DNA of 37,695 nucleotides from CAG-390 sp045546615 (GTDB lineage Bacteria > Bacillota > Clostridia > Oscillospirales > CAG-272). The position numbers and the translations under genes are program-made. The stretch covers positions 1 through 37,695 of the forward strand of contig JAZQDD010000006.1 of the NCBI GenBank assembly GCA_045546615.1. The letters are read 5' to 3'. Positions 6,377 to 13,634 of this stretch are shown in pieces. Under the pieces are notes generated by a model. That model was not told where the DNA came from and searched no databases. It worked only from the letters and a program-made list of their open reading frames with translations. Every line of letters starts with the position of its first letter. The first letter of the stretch is position 1.

Positions 6377-8818
6377 TTACCTCTTATTATCCTTGCCGCG
6401 TATAACGGGGGCGTTATGCGGCTTTTGCGGAATAAATATAGTTTCTGTTTTGTCATAGACGGCGCTCTCTGCCGCTGTACCGCTTTTTGAAAGCGCAACG
6501 GCAAGAACGTCCTTGGCATATTTGCACGGAACGAACGTGAGCTTTTCCTTGACCTCGGAGTCTATCTCGTCAAGGTTTGAAAGATTTTCCTCGGGTATCA
6601 GCACAGTGCTGACACCTGCGGCGTAAGCAGCCATGGTTTTTTCACGCAGACCGCCGATGGCAAGCACGCGTCCCGTCAGAGTTACCTCACCCGTCATAGC
6701 AACGTCTTGACGCACGGGTATGCCAGAAAGTGCGCTGACAAGCGCGCACACCATAGTAACTCCTGCGGAAGGGCCGTCCTTGGGGACTGCGCCTTCGGGG
6801 ACGTGGATATGTATATCCCGCGTTTTGTAAAAATCGGCGGGAATGCCGTATTCGGATGCGATGGAGCGCACGAAGGTGAGTGCCGCGCGTGCAGACTCCT
6901 TCATTACGTCACCGAGCGAGCCTGTAAGCTCGAGTTTTCCCGTGCCGTCGAGCACGGCAACCTCTACCTTTAACATATCTCCGCCCATTTCCGTGTACGC
7001 GAGACCGTTTACAACGCCCACAAGATCGTTGCCGCTTATCTTTTCGGGTTTGAGCTTTCTGCCGCCGAGATAGGATTCTATATCAGATCTGTCTATCTTC
7101 ACGGTTTTTATCTTTCCGTCGCTTTCGATGATCTTGCGTGCCGCCTTACGGCAAAGCTGTGCTACGGTTCTTTCAAGATTACGCACACCTGCCTCGTGAG
7201 TGTAGCAGTCTATAAGCTCGTATACCGCCTCGTCGGTCATCTTCACCGTGCGGCGAGAGAGGCCGTGGCGTTTTAGTTGCTTGGGAATGAGATGCTGTTT
7301 GGCTATCTCGAGTTTTTCGCGGCGCGTGTAGCTTGACAGCTCAATTACTTCCATTCTGTCAATAAGGGGGCGGGGAATGGTGTCAAGCGTATTTGCGGTA
7401 GTGATAAACACGCAGTCGGATAGGTCAAAGGGCAGTTCCACAAAATGGTCGCGGAAGCTCTTGTTTTGCTCGGGATCAAGCACCTCAAGCATTGCGGATG
7501 CGGGATCTCCGCGCGAGTCGGAAGAGAGCTTGTCGATCTCATCAAGAAGAATGAGAGGGTTTTTCACCTTCGCCTGAATGAGCGCGTTGATGATCCTACC
7601 GGGCATTGACGCTACATAGGTCTTTCTGTGTCCGCGTATATCGGACTCGTCGCGCACACCGCCGAGAGATACGCGCACGTATTTTCTGTTCATCGCGCGT
7701 GCGATAGATTCGGCAATGGATGTCTTACCCGTACCGGGAGGGCCTACAAGACATATTATTTGGTTGCGAAGTGAGGGATTAAGCTGTTTTACAGCCAAAA
7801 ATTCAAGAATGCGCTCCTTGACTTTGAAAAGACCGTAGTGATCGTCGTCGAGTATCTTCTTTGCCGCAGAAACGCTTACTCTGTCGCGGGTGGCGGCGTT
7901 CCACGGTATTTCAAGCACCGTTTCTATATAAGTACGTAAAACAGTGGCTTCTGCAGAGCCGAATGGCGTTCTTGAGAGTCTGTCATTTTCCTTCAGGAGC
8001 TTTTCCTCGATCTCCTCGGGGAGCTTGGCTTCCTTTATTTTGGATGTGAAATCGTCGGGATCGTCCTCCTCGCCAAGCTCATCCTCGATGACCTTGAGCT
8101 GCTCACGCAGGTAGTATTCACGCTGGTTTCTTGCGATATTGCCGCGCGTGCGTTGCTGTATCTCTTGTTCGCATTCAAGCAGAATGCATTCGTTGTTTAT
8201 TATCTTAATGAGGAGCGTCGCACGCAGGTATGGATCGAATTCCTCAAGAACGGACTGCTTGTCAGCGGTGCGGACGAGAACTGCCGACGCTACGAAGTCG
8301 GAAAGCAAGGAGATATCGTCGATCCCCTTTACGGCAAGGCGTATAGCTCCCGTTATGTTTTGGAGATATTCGGTCATGCGGTCGAGAGCGGCGCGTATCT
8401 CACGCGCATACGCCTCGCCGCGAATACCGCCGCCGTCGGGAAGCTCCACCGTCTTTGCCATTACCGATGCGGTTATTAGGTCTCCCGTCTTGTAGTATTC
8501 CTTGACGGTCGCTCTTTGTCGGCACTCGCAAATAAACCTTACGGAGGGGGCTTTGTCCGTTCCGTTTTTCGTGCTTTGGCGTATTCTTGCCACCGTTCCG
8601 ACGGAGTGAAGCTCGTCGGGGGCAGGGGAGTCCTCGGTGGGCTTTTTGGTGCAAACGAGCAGTACGAGCATTCCCGATGCGCTTGCGGAATCAAGCGCGG
8701 CTACCGCGGCGGGATCCTCGGACTCAAAATCTATTGGAATGTTTGGAAAAGCGACTGCGTCGTGCAACGGCACGACGGGCAGAGTCAGCTTTTCGGCTTT
8801 TTCTATGTATTGGGACAT
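6377..8818 (-). CDS. lon: ATP-dependent protease Lon (LonA type)
   Basis: This 813-aa cytoplasmic AAA+ protease degrades misfolded and regulatory proteins. It has the N-terminal substrate-recognition domain (about 10-210), a helical linker, Walker A GPPGTGKT (359-366), Walker B LILLDEID (422-429), and the C-terminal protease domain with the Ser684 of PKDGPSAG and Lys727 of GGLREK forming the catalytic dyad. The length is normal for LonA and there is no membrane insertion as in LonB. AAAGGAA lies a few bases before the start. A weak promoter may lie at 8875-8903. I see no CIRCE element and no CtsR-type repeat, so heat control is not shown. A structured small RNA is encoded just upstream on the same strand. 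Confidence 0.97.
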   Translation of the reverse strand: MSQYIEKAEKLTLPVVPLHDAVAFPNIPIDFESEDPAAVAALDSASASGMLVLLVCTKKPTEDSPAPDELHSVGTVARIRQSTKNGTDKAPSVRFICECRQRATVKEYYKTGDLITASVMAKTVELPDGGGIRGEAYAREIRAALDRMTEYLQNITGAIRLAVKGIDDISLLSDFVASAVLVRTADKQSVLEEFDPYLRATLLIKIINNECILLECEQEIQQRTRGNIARNQREYYLREQLKVIEDELGEEDDPDDFTSKIKEAKLPEEIEEKLLKENDRLSRTPFGSAEATVLRTYIETVLEIPWNAATRDRVSVSAAKKILDDDHYGLFKVKERILEFLAVKQLNPSLRNQIICLVGPPGTGKTSIAESIARAMNRKYVRVSLGGVRDESDIRGHRKTYVASMPGRIINALIQAKVKNPLILLDEIDKLSSDSRGDPASAMLEVLDPEQNKSFRDHFVELPFDLSDCVFITTANTLDTIPRPLIDRMEVIELSSYTRREKLEIAKQHLIPKQLKRHGLSRRTVKMTDEAVYELIDCYTHEAGVRNLERTVAQLCRKAARKIIESDGKIKTVKIDRSDIESYLGGRKLKPEKISGNDLVGVVNGLAYTEMGGDMLKVEVAVLDGTGKLELTGSLGDVMKESARAALTFVRSIASEYGIPADFYKTRDIHIHVPEGAVPKDGPSAGVTMVCALVSALSGIPVRQDVAMTGEVTLTGRVLAIGGLREKTMAAYAAGVSTVLIPEENLSNLDEIDSEVKEKLTFVPCKYAKDVLAVALSKSGTAAESAVYDKTETIFIPQKPHNAPVIRGKDNKR

Positions 8819-8874
8819 ATCTATTTCCTTTCAAAATTATGAACTATCATTGGGATATAATATCCGATTATAAT

Positions 8875-8903
8875 ATTATAGCACAATTTTTAAAAAATTT
8901 CTA
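8875..8903 (-). promoter_or_regulatory. Possible promoter for lon operon
   Basis: On the minus strand a perfect TATAAT (8875-8880) lies 17 bases from TAGAAA (8898-8903), which matches the -35 consensus at four of six positions. A second TATAAT overlaps at 8867-8872. The region is very AT-rich, so chance matches are likely. It lies downstream of the terminator that ends the small RNA, so it could give lon its own start. Confidence 0.35.
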
Positions 8904-8943
8904 CGATTTTAATAAATAATATATAAAATTTCTGAAAACACGC

Positions 8944-8969
8944 AAAAAAAGACGGGAAAAACTCCCGCC
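8944..8969 (-). terminator. Intrinsic terminator of small RNA
   Basis: Read on the minus strand, GGCGGGA and UCCCGUC form a 7-bp stem with one G-U pair and a 5-nt loop (8951-8969), followed immediately by seven U residues (8950-8944). It ends a transcript that comes from the promoter near 9100-9128, about 125 bases before lon. Confidence 0.8.
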
Positions 8970-9094
8970 GAAATAAAAAAGCAACAACGGCGACCGATCC
9001 ATGCGTGTTTTCATATCATAAGCTTGATATTTCGCAAGAAAGGGTGACCGTTGTGCATTCGAGGCCGATGGCGGATTGTTACCCGCTTCTCGTG
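8944..9094 (-). ncRNA. Candidate structured small RNA (possibly 6S-like)
   Basis: A promoter, about 150 nt of foldable sequence and a U7 terminator lie here with no credible ORF. The arms 9043-9054 and 8984-8995 pair at 11 of 12 positions, two further pairs extend the stem, and inside lie UGCG/CGCA (9033-9036 with 9002-9005) and AUAUCA/UGAUAU (9025-9030 with 9013-9018). The 5' end (9082-9090) can pair with 8947-8956 with one bulged U, which would compete with the terminator and give closing stem, large central bubble and long terminal stem, the plan of 6S RNA. I recognise no conserved 6S, SRP, tmRNA or riboswitch sequence motif. An alternative is an attenuating leader of lon: CCGCC in the first hairpin is complementary to GGCGG in the terminator. 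Existence is better supported than identity. Confidence 0.55.
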
Positions 9095-9099
9095 AGGAC

Positions 9100-9128
9100 A
9101 TTATACACCATTTTTTGAGGTTTGTAAA
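9100..9128 (-). promoter_or_regulatory. Promoter for the small RNA
   Basis: On the minus strand TTTACA (9123-9128) and a perfect TATAAT (9100-9105) are separated by 17 bases, predicting a start near 9093-9094. A second possible promoter lies just upstream: TTGACA (9151-9156) and CATAAT (9128-9133), also 17 bases apart. Its -35 is part of an inverted repeat, TTTTGACA/TGTCAAAA (9136-9143 and 9151-9158, 7-base spacer), which could be an operator. Confidence 0.65.
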
Positions 9129-9158
9129 TTATGAGTTTTGACAAATCTTGTGTCAAAA

Positions 9159-9347
9159 TTTCGTGCAAAAATCCCAAAGTAGAAAATTTCACTCGAAAAA
9201 GGATGAATTTCTGTACATTTTTACAATGACATTCAGAACGACATTTCCTTATTTTTACTTTTAAACAAAAAACCACCGTATTTATGCGTTTTGCACAATA
9301 TTTGCCATGATTATTTCCACAGTTTGTCAGAAAAGTGCAAAAAGCTA
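9159..9347. other. AT-rich intergenic stretch, no gene seen
   Basis: No ORF with a ribosome binding site and no known RNA is visible. GTGCAAAA appears at 9163-9170 and 9335-9342 and, inverted, at 9289-9296; the last two flank a 38-base spacer directly before the lysozyme promoter. These are possible regulator sites, but such A-rich 8-mers also arise by chance. Confidence 0.4.
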
Positions 9348-9376
9348 TTGACAATTTTGCTTTGGCGTGATAAAAT
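9348..9376 (+). promoter_or_regulatory. Promoter of GH25 lysozyme gene
   Basis: TTGACA (9348-9353) and TAAAAT (9371-9376) are 17 bases apart, a good vegetative-type promoter, predicting a leader of about 45 nt before the ATG at 9428. Short A-runs precede the -35. Confidence 0.75.
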
Positions 9377-9427
9377 TATAGCGTAAATGGTTTTTTCAAA
9401 AAATATATAGTGAGGTACATAATTAAA

Positions 9428-11308
9428 ATGAAAAAACGAATAGTATCGACTATTTTAGCTGTTGTTATGGTGCTTGCATCGCTCATCGTCGTTGCTCCTA
9501 CGGCATCTGCCGCTACGGGTTACGACCGCGGTTATACCGAGGGCGCAGGCGGCACGGGAAAGGTCGTTTCCAAGGGTATCGATATTTCCGAATGGCAGGG
9601 AAGTAGTTTTAACTTTACTGCCCTTAAGAACTGCGGATACGATTACGTTATCCTTCGTTGTGCAACAGGTTATCAGAGCGCAACATACGTAGACCCTACG
9701 TTTGAGTCAAACTATACACGCGCAAAGGCTGCAGGTCTCGGCGTCGGCGTGTATTACTATTCTTACGCTTCCACGGTTGCCGGCGTGCAGAAGGAGATGA
9801 CTCATCTTCTCAGCGTTATAAAAGGAAAGCAGTTTGAGTATCCTGTTTATTTCGATTTTGAAAATAGTACTGTCAAAAGTAATATCGGCTCAAGTGTTAC
9901 CACGGCAAAGAACCTTTGCTACGCCGCGCTTGACGCTATTGCCGAGGCAGGCTTCCTTGCGGGTCTTTATGGCTACGCGGGTTGGTTCGATCCTCAAGCC
10001 AAATATAATGGCTGGTTCGCAAGTGGCGTTGCCGAGATCGCAAAGAAATACGATGTTTGGATAGCAAACTACTACAGACCTACCGATGAAACGAGCTATG
10101 CTTGGGATCACCCATATAGCGTGAACTATCCTACTGCTTATGGTATGTATCAGTATTCCTCCGACGGTAACAGCACGCTTAAGGCTAACGTTTACAACGG
10201 AAAGCTCGACCTTAACGTTTGCTACAAGGATTACCCCGCTATCGTTAAGAAGTACGGCTTCAGCGGATACGCCGCAGAGGGCACTCTGACCACCGAGGAC
10301 TACGTTCCTTACGGCGAGACCTCTACTGCAAGCTGGTCTGCTGTTGCCAACGCGTCTTCTTATAAGTACAGCGTTACTCTTTACGATTACGATTGGAGCG
10401 AAACCACCGCACAGGTCGTTTATTCGGGAACTACCGCGGCGCAGTCCATCACCATTCCCGCACAGAGCACGGGTTGCTATATGAAGGTGGAGGTCACCGC
10501 CAGCAACTCCAGCGTTCCCATGGTATCCTACTCCCGCCTCGGCGCCGGTAAGGAATATATAACCCTTAGTGCCGTAAACGGTAGTATAAATGCTTCAAAC
10601 AGTATGATAATTACCTCGTCACAAGCGGCAACGAGCCCTGTATATTGGCTTGTATGCTTATGCTCACCGCAGGGGGATGGAGTATATAAGGTAACCAAGC
10701 GTTGGGAAAACGAAACGTGGGATAAAGCGGCAAAGGCTACCGGCAACGACGTCCTCTTTGCTATCCACATGGATTACGCAAACTTCGATTACGCCAATAC
10801 CAATTTTGCCGTAGGCAAGACCGTTACTATCGCGGGTGTCAGCGGCACGTCGCTTCTGAGTATGCCCTATATTACTCTCGGCACTGCAATGCCCGTCAAG
10901 TCCGTGCCTCTTGCTCCCTCCGACTCCACGCTTTCCATCAGCGGAACGTGCGTTAAGGGCGTTAGCGCAGGTGCAAGCGTCAGCGATTTTGCTTCATCCT
11001 TCAACTACGACGCTTCAAGCATCGTTGTAAAGAATGCAACGGGTGCGGCCGTTACTGCCGGCAACCTTGCCACGGGTTACACCGTAAGCCTTGTTGTCAA
11101 CGGTTCCGTTGTTGAAAGCTACGCAGTCGTAGTCAGCGGCGATATCAACGGTGACGGACGCTCTACCGCGGCTGATGTTCTTACCGTGGCTATGAAGCTT
11201 AAGAATCAGGCAACCCTTTCGGGTGCGTACCTGTCCGCCGCAGACGATGACGGATCGGGTGCTGTTGATTCAAATGATTATCTCGCAATAAAAGAACTTG
11301 TAGATTAA
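9428..11308 (+). CDS. Secreted GH25 lysozyme with C-terminal dockerin
   Basis: The 626-aa product should cut peptidoglycan glycan strands outside the cell. Residues 1-28 form a signal peptide ending in ASA. The GH25 domain (about 47-280) has D52 in GIDISEWQG and the D143-F-E145 motif (YFDFEN) expected at the active site. A linker follows with one or two beta-sandwich-like modules (about 290-560), then a type I dockerin with two calcium-loop repeats, GDINGDGRSTAADVL and ADDDGSGAVDSNDYL, ending at the C-terminus. A GTG lies in frame at 9410, but it is part of AGTGAGG, the likely ribosome binding site for the ATG at 9428. Dockerins bind cohesins, so a scaffold partner should be encoded elsewhere. 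The GH25 domain is paralogous to that of the next gene. Confidence 0.92.
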   Translation: MKKRIVSTILAVVMVLASLIVVAPTASAATGYDRGYTEGAGGTGKVVSKGIDISEWQGSSFNFTALKNCGYDYVILRCATGYQSATYVDPTFESNYTRAKAAGLGVGVYYYSYASTVAGVQKEMTHLLSVIKGKQFEYPVYFDFENSTVKSNIGSSVTTAKNLCYAALDAIAEAGFLAGLYGYAGWFDPQAKYNGWFASGVAEIAKKYDVWIANYYRPTDETSYAWDHPYSVNYPTAYGMYQYSSDGNSTLKANVYNGKLDLNVCYKDYPAIVKKYGFSGYAAEGTLTTEDYVPYGETSTASWSAVANASSYKYSVTLYDYDWSETTAQVVYSGTTAAQSITIPAQSTGCYMKVEVTASNSSVPMVSYSRLGAGKEYITLSAVNGSINASNSMIITSSQAATSPVYWLVCLCSPQGDGVYKVTKRWENETWDKAAKATGNDVLFAIHMDYANFDYANTNFAVGKTVTIAGVSGTSLLSMPYITLGTAMPVKSVPLAPSDSTLSISGTCVKGVSAGASVSDFASSFNYDASSIVVKNATGAAVTAGNLATGYTVSLVVNGSVVESYAVVVSGDINGDGRSTAADVLTVAMKLKNQATLSGAYLSAADDDGSGAVDSNDYLAIKELVD

Positions 11309-11315
11309 ATTTCGA

Positions 11316-11350
11316 GGGGTTGTCTGCGATCCGCAGGCAACCCCTTTATA
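11316..11350 (+). terminator. Hairpin terminator between the lysozymes
   Basis: GGGGTTGTCTGC (11316-11327) pairs with GCAGGCAACCCC (11333-11344) over 12 bp with one G-U pair and a 5-base loop, followed by a short T-rich tract (TTTATATAT). The weak U-run suggests partial termination, leaving some read-through into the second lysozyme gene, for which I see no separate promoter. Confidence 0.7.
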
Positions 11351-11368
11351 TATGAAAAGGTCAGACAG

Positions 11369-12610
11369 ATGAAAAAAATTATTTCAATGATTTTAATATT
11401 GCTCTCTCTGCTTCTCGCCGCTTGCGGTCAAACGCTTTCGGCGTCCGCTACGGGCGATAATGGTTATGGGCGAGGATATGACGAGGGTATGGCGGGAAAA
11501 GGCAAAAAATTCGCTATGGGACTTGATATTTCCGAGCATCAAGGGGACAGCTTTGATTTCGCCGCCGCAAAATCGGCGGGCTTTGACTACGTCATTCTTC
11601 GCTGCGGCTTTTCATCAAGCCCCAAGAGCGGTGCGCGAATGGACAATCATTTCGAGCGAAACTACACCGCCGCGCGTGAGGCGGGGCTTGATATAGGCGT
11701 GTACCTTTATTCTTACGCGGGTACGCTTGACGAGGCCAAGACCGACCTTGCTAATTTCCTTAAATATATAGAGGGGAAAAAGTTTGAATATCCTGTGTAT
11801 TTGGACTTTGAAAATAACGCCGCAAGGGAAGAAATGGGCTCGGATCCCGAGGTAGCCAAGCAGATCTGCCTTACCGTGCTTGATGGACTTGCCGAGGCGG
11901 GGTATCTTGCGGGGCTTTACAGCTACGCGGCGTGGACTGACCATAATTTCAACGGTTGGTTTGCCGACGGCGTCGACGTGATAGGTGAGAAGTACGATTT
12001 TTGGATGGCTAACTATTCAAAAAATGACGGAACACTTAATATAGATAACGCTACGAGATATTCCCAAAAATACGGTATGCATCAGTATACTTCTGCGCTT
12101 AAGATAAACGGATACTCGGGCAATCTTGATGCCAATATTTGCTTTAAGGACTACCCTGCGATAGTGCGTGCGTACGGCTTCAACGGATACGAGGCGGAAG
12201 GCGTGGAAAACGTTGAGTTCAAGGCGGGCGGAGAAATAAAGGACCTTGAGATAGTCGTCGACACCTCGACGGCGGGGTGGTACAGCATTTCCGGCTCTCT
12301 CGGTATGCGCCGTGTGAGAATGGGACCGGACGCGTCCTACGATATTCTCGACCCCGTGGGGGACGGTGTGCCGTTCTACGTTTTGGGTACGTACAATGGC
12401 TGGGGAAAACTCGACGTAAATGGCAAAGAGGGATGGATCAAAATGGAAAACGCCGTTGCCGCCAAAGCTCCCGAAAACAGCGAGGCGGAAACTACTCCTG
12501 CAGATACTACTGCCGCCGCCGAAACGAGCGGGTGCGGAGCTGTGAGCTTGAGCGCGTTTGTATCTTGCGCCGTTGCTTTGCTTATTGCCAAACGCAAAAA
12601 AGAAGATTAA
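11369..12610 (+). CDS. GH25 lysozyme, lipoprotein with C-terminal hydrophobic-basic tail
   Basis: A 413-aa paralogue of the preceding lysozyme, with the same opening pattern GYxRGYxEG and GH25 motifs GLDISEHQG (D53) and YLDFEN (D146, E148). Differences lie in attachment. The signal sequence ends LLAAC with Cys19, a lipobox. After the catalytic domain (about 45-280) comes an SH3-like region (about 293-360, RMGPDASYDI and GWIKMENA), a Thr/Ala/Glu linker, and a tail with SGCG, a hydrophobic segment and KRKKED. Such tails look like a second membrane or sorting anchor. There is no dockerin. The two genes are most simply a tandem duplication that diverged. AAAAGG lies about 8 bases before the ATG. 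A role in wall remodelling or attack on other bacteria is inference. Confidence 0.92.
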   Translation: MKKIISMILILLSLLLAACGQTLSASATGDNGYGRGYDEGMAGKGKKFAMGLDISEHQGDSFDFAAAKSAGFDYVILRCGFSSSPKSGARMDNHFERNYTAAREAGLDIGVYLYSYAGTLDEAKTDLANFLKYIEGKKFEYPVYLDFENNAAREEMGSDPEVAKQICLTVLDGLAEAGYLAGLYSYAAWTDHNFNGWFADGVDVIGEKYDFWMANYSKNDGTLNIDNATRYSQKYGMHQYTSALKINGYSGNLDANICFKDYPAIVRAYGFNGYEAEGVENVEFKAGGEIKDLEIVVDTSTAGWYSISGSLGMRRVRMGPDASYDILDPVGDGVPFYVLGTYNGWGKLDVNGKEGWIKMENAVAAKAPENSEAETTPADTTAAAETSGCGAVSLSAFVSCAVALLIAKRKKED

Positions 12611-12617
12611 AATCAAG

Positions 12618-12645
12618 TCAGGAAACGTCTGCGGGCGTTTCCTGA
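12618..12645. terminator. Hairpin after second lysozyme gene
   Basis: TCAGGAAACG (12618-12627) pairs perfectly with CGTTTCCTGA (12636-12645), 10 bp with an 8-base loop. On the plus strand the following bases are A-rich, not T-rich, so it is an atypical intrinsic terminator; it may act as a barrier or in RNA stability. Confidence 0.5.
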
Positions 12646-12672
12646 AAAAATCAAAAAAATTCAAAAAAACTA

Positions 12673-12701
12673 TTGACACCGCTTTGAAAAAGTGGTATAA
12701 T
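12673..12701 (+). promoter_or_regulatory. Strong consensus promoter of infC-rpmI-rplT
   Basis: TTGACA (12673-12678) and TATAAT (12696-12701) are both perfect and 17 bases apart. Three A-tracts precede the -35 at 12645-12650, 12653-12659 and 12663-12669, spaced by 8-10 bases, which resembles an UP element or bent DNA and fits a highly expressed ribosomal operon. Confidence 0.9.
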
Positions 12702-12707
12702 ACATCG

Positions 12708-12822
12708 AAATCAAAGAAGAACGCTCCGTTCTCACCCTGCCGCGCGGCGAGCAGGCGTTAATAAACGACACCCTTTGGGGAGATTGTGCGCGGAGAGTTT
12801 TTCCGTGCCCTTTTTATTTTCC
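12708..12822 (+). promoter_or_regulatory. infC leader with attenuator (L20-leader-like)
   Basis: About 115 nt lie between the expected transcript start and the infC ribosome binding site. They contain three successive hairpins: CCTGC-CGC/GCG-GCAGG with a bulged A (12736-12755), CGTT/AACG (12756-12767), and GCGCGGA/TCCGTGC (12788-12808), the last followed by CCTTTTTATTTT and therefore terminator-like. In Firmicutes, ribosomal protein L20 represses infC-rpmI-rplT through such a leader. The gene content and layout fit, but I have not matched the Rfam consensus. Confidence 0.6.
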
Positions 12823-12836
12823 GGAGGTGAATCAAA

Positions 12837-13352
12837 ATAGCAGCCAAAGAAACTTTACTCAACGAGAACATTCGCTTTAAAGAGGTCAGAGTTATCGGTC
12901 CCGACGGTGACCAGCTCGGTATTATGAGCTCTGATGCCGCATGCACGGCGGCGTATAATCAGGGGCTTGATCTCGTTCTCATTTCCCCCAATGCTCAGCC
13001 ACCCGTATGCCGTATAGTCGACTACGGAAGATATCGCTTTGAGCAGGAAAAGCGCGAGAAAGAAGCGAAAAAGAAGCAGAACATTATCGAGGTTAAGGAG
13101 GTTCAGCTGTCCTGCCGCATCGAAACACATGATTTCGAGACGAAGGTAAAGCACGCTGTAAGATTCCTTAGCGATGGCAACAAGGTCAAGGTAGTGCTTC
13201 GTTTCAGAGGTAGAGAGATGAGCCATCAGGAGCGCGGTAAGGAGGTCCTTGAGCAGTTCCGTGAGGCGGTTAAGGAATATGGCACGGTCGATAAGATCCC
13301 CGTTCTTGACGGCAGACTTATGACCATGATAGTTTCGCCTTTGAAAAAATAA
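12837..13352 (+). CDS. infC: Translation initiation factor IF-3, AUA start
   Basis: IF-3 binds the 30S subunit, prevents premature 50S joining and checks the start codon. The conserved N-terminus (LLNENIRFKEVRVIGPDGDQ) lies upstream of the first ATG in frame (12924). Reading back, the frame closes at the TGA at 12828-12830; the strong GGAGGTG (12823-12829) sits 7 bases before an ATA codon at 12837, the only plausible start. This gives 171 aa, the usual family length, starting (M)AAKETLLNENI. The N-domain, the KKKQN linker near residue 80 and the C-domain (VKHAVRFLSDGNKVKV, FRGREMSHQE) are all present. Rare start codons (AUU in E. coli) let IF-3 limit its own synthesis, so feedback control is expected here. 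Confidence 0.95.
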   Translation: MAAKETLLNENIRFKEVRVIGPDGDQLGIMSSDAACTAAYNQGLDLVLISPNAQPPVCRIVDYGRYRFEQEKREKEAKKKQNIIEVKEVQLSCRIETHDFETKVKHAVRFLSDGNKVKVVLRFRGREMSHQERGKEVLEQFREAVKEYGTVDKIPVLDGRLMTMIVSPLKK

Positions 13353-13415
13353 ACAGGCAACACGGCGTAAACCGTAAGAACAAGTAAAGAAATATTAAGT
13401 TAAGGAGATAAAACA

Positions 13416-13610
13416 ATGGGAAAAATCAAAACTCATAAGGCTTCTGCCAAGCGTTTTTCCGTTACCGGTAACGGCTTGGTAAAAATGAATCACTCGCACC
13501 ATCGCCACAAACTTGGCATCAAGGATCAGAAGAGAAAGAGACATCTTCGCTCCGGCACTTACGTTGAGGGCAAGGTAGCATCTAATATCCGCGTTCTTAT
13601 CAACAAGTAA
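13416..13610 (+). CDS. rpmI: 50S ribosomal protein L35
   Basis: A 64-aa basic protein of the large subunit with the L35 pattern: MGKIKTHKASAKRF at the start, HSHHRHKLGIKDQKRKRHLR in the middle. Length is normal. AAGGAG lies 9-10 bases before the ATG. It is the second gene of the infC-rpmI-rplT operon, 63 bases after infC. Confidence 0.98.
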   Translation: MGKIKTHKASAKRFSVTGNGLVKMNHSHHRHKLGIKDQKRKRHLRSGTYVEGKVASNIRVLINK

Positions 13611-13634
13611 GAAAGTAACAGGAGGTATTGAACA

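Noticed and set aside
8944..9094. The small RNA as SRP RNA, tmRNA or a known riboswitch
   Set aside because: The GGAAGCAG-type SRP loop, the tmRNA tag and CCA-ending arm, and the conserved cores of common riboswitches were looked for and not seen.
8901..9101. 66-codon minus-strand ORF over the small RNA
   Set aside because: Its ATG overlaps the -10 box of the RNA promoter, it has no ribosome binding site and it runs through the terminator hairpin.
9428..12610. Lysozymes as part of a prophage lysis cassette
   Set aside because: Both have export signals, and one has a dockerin, the other a lipobox; there are no holin, tail or other phage genes nearby.
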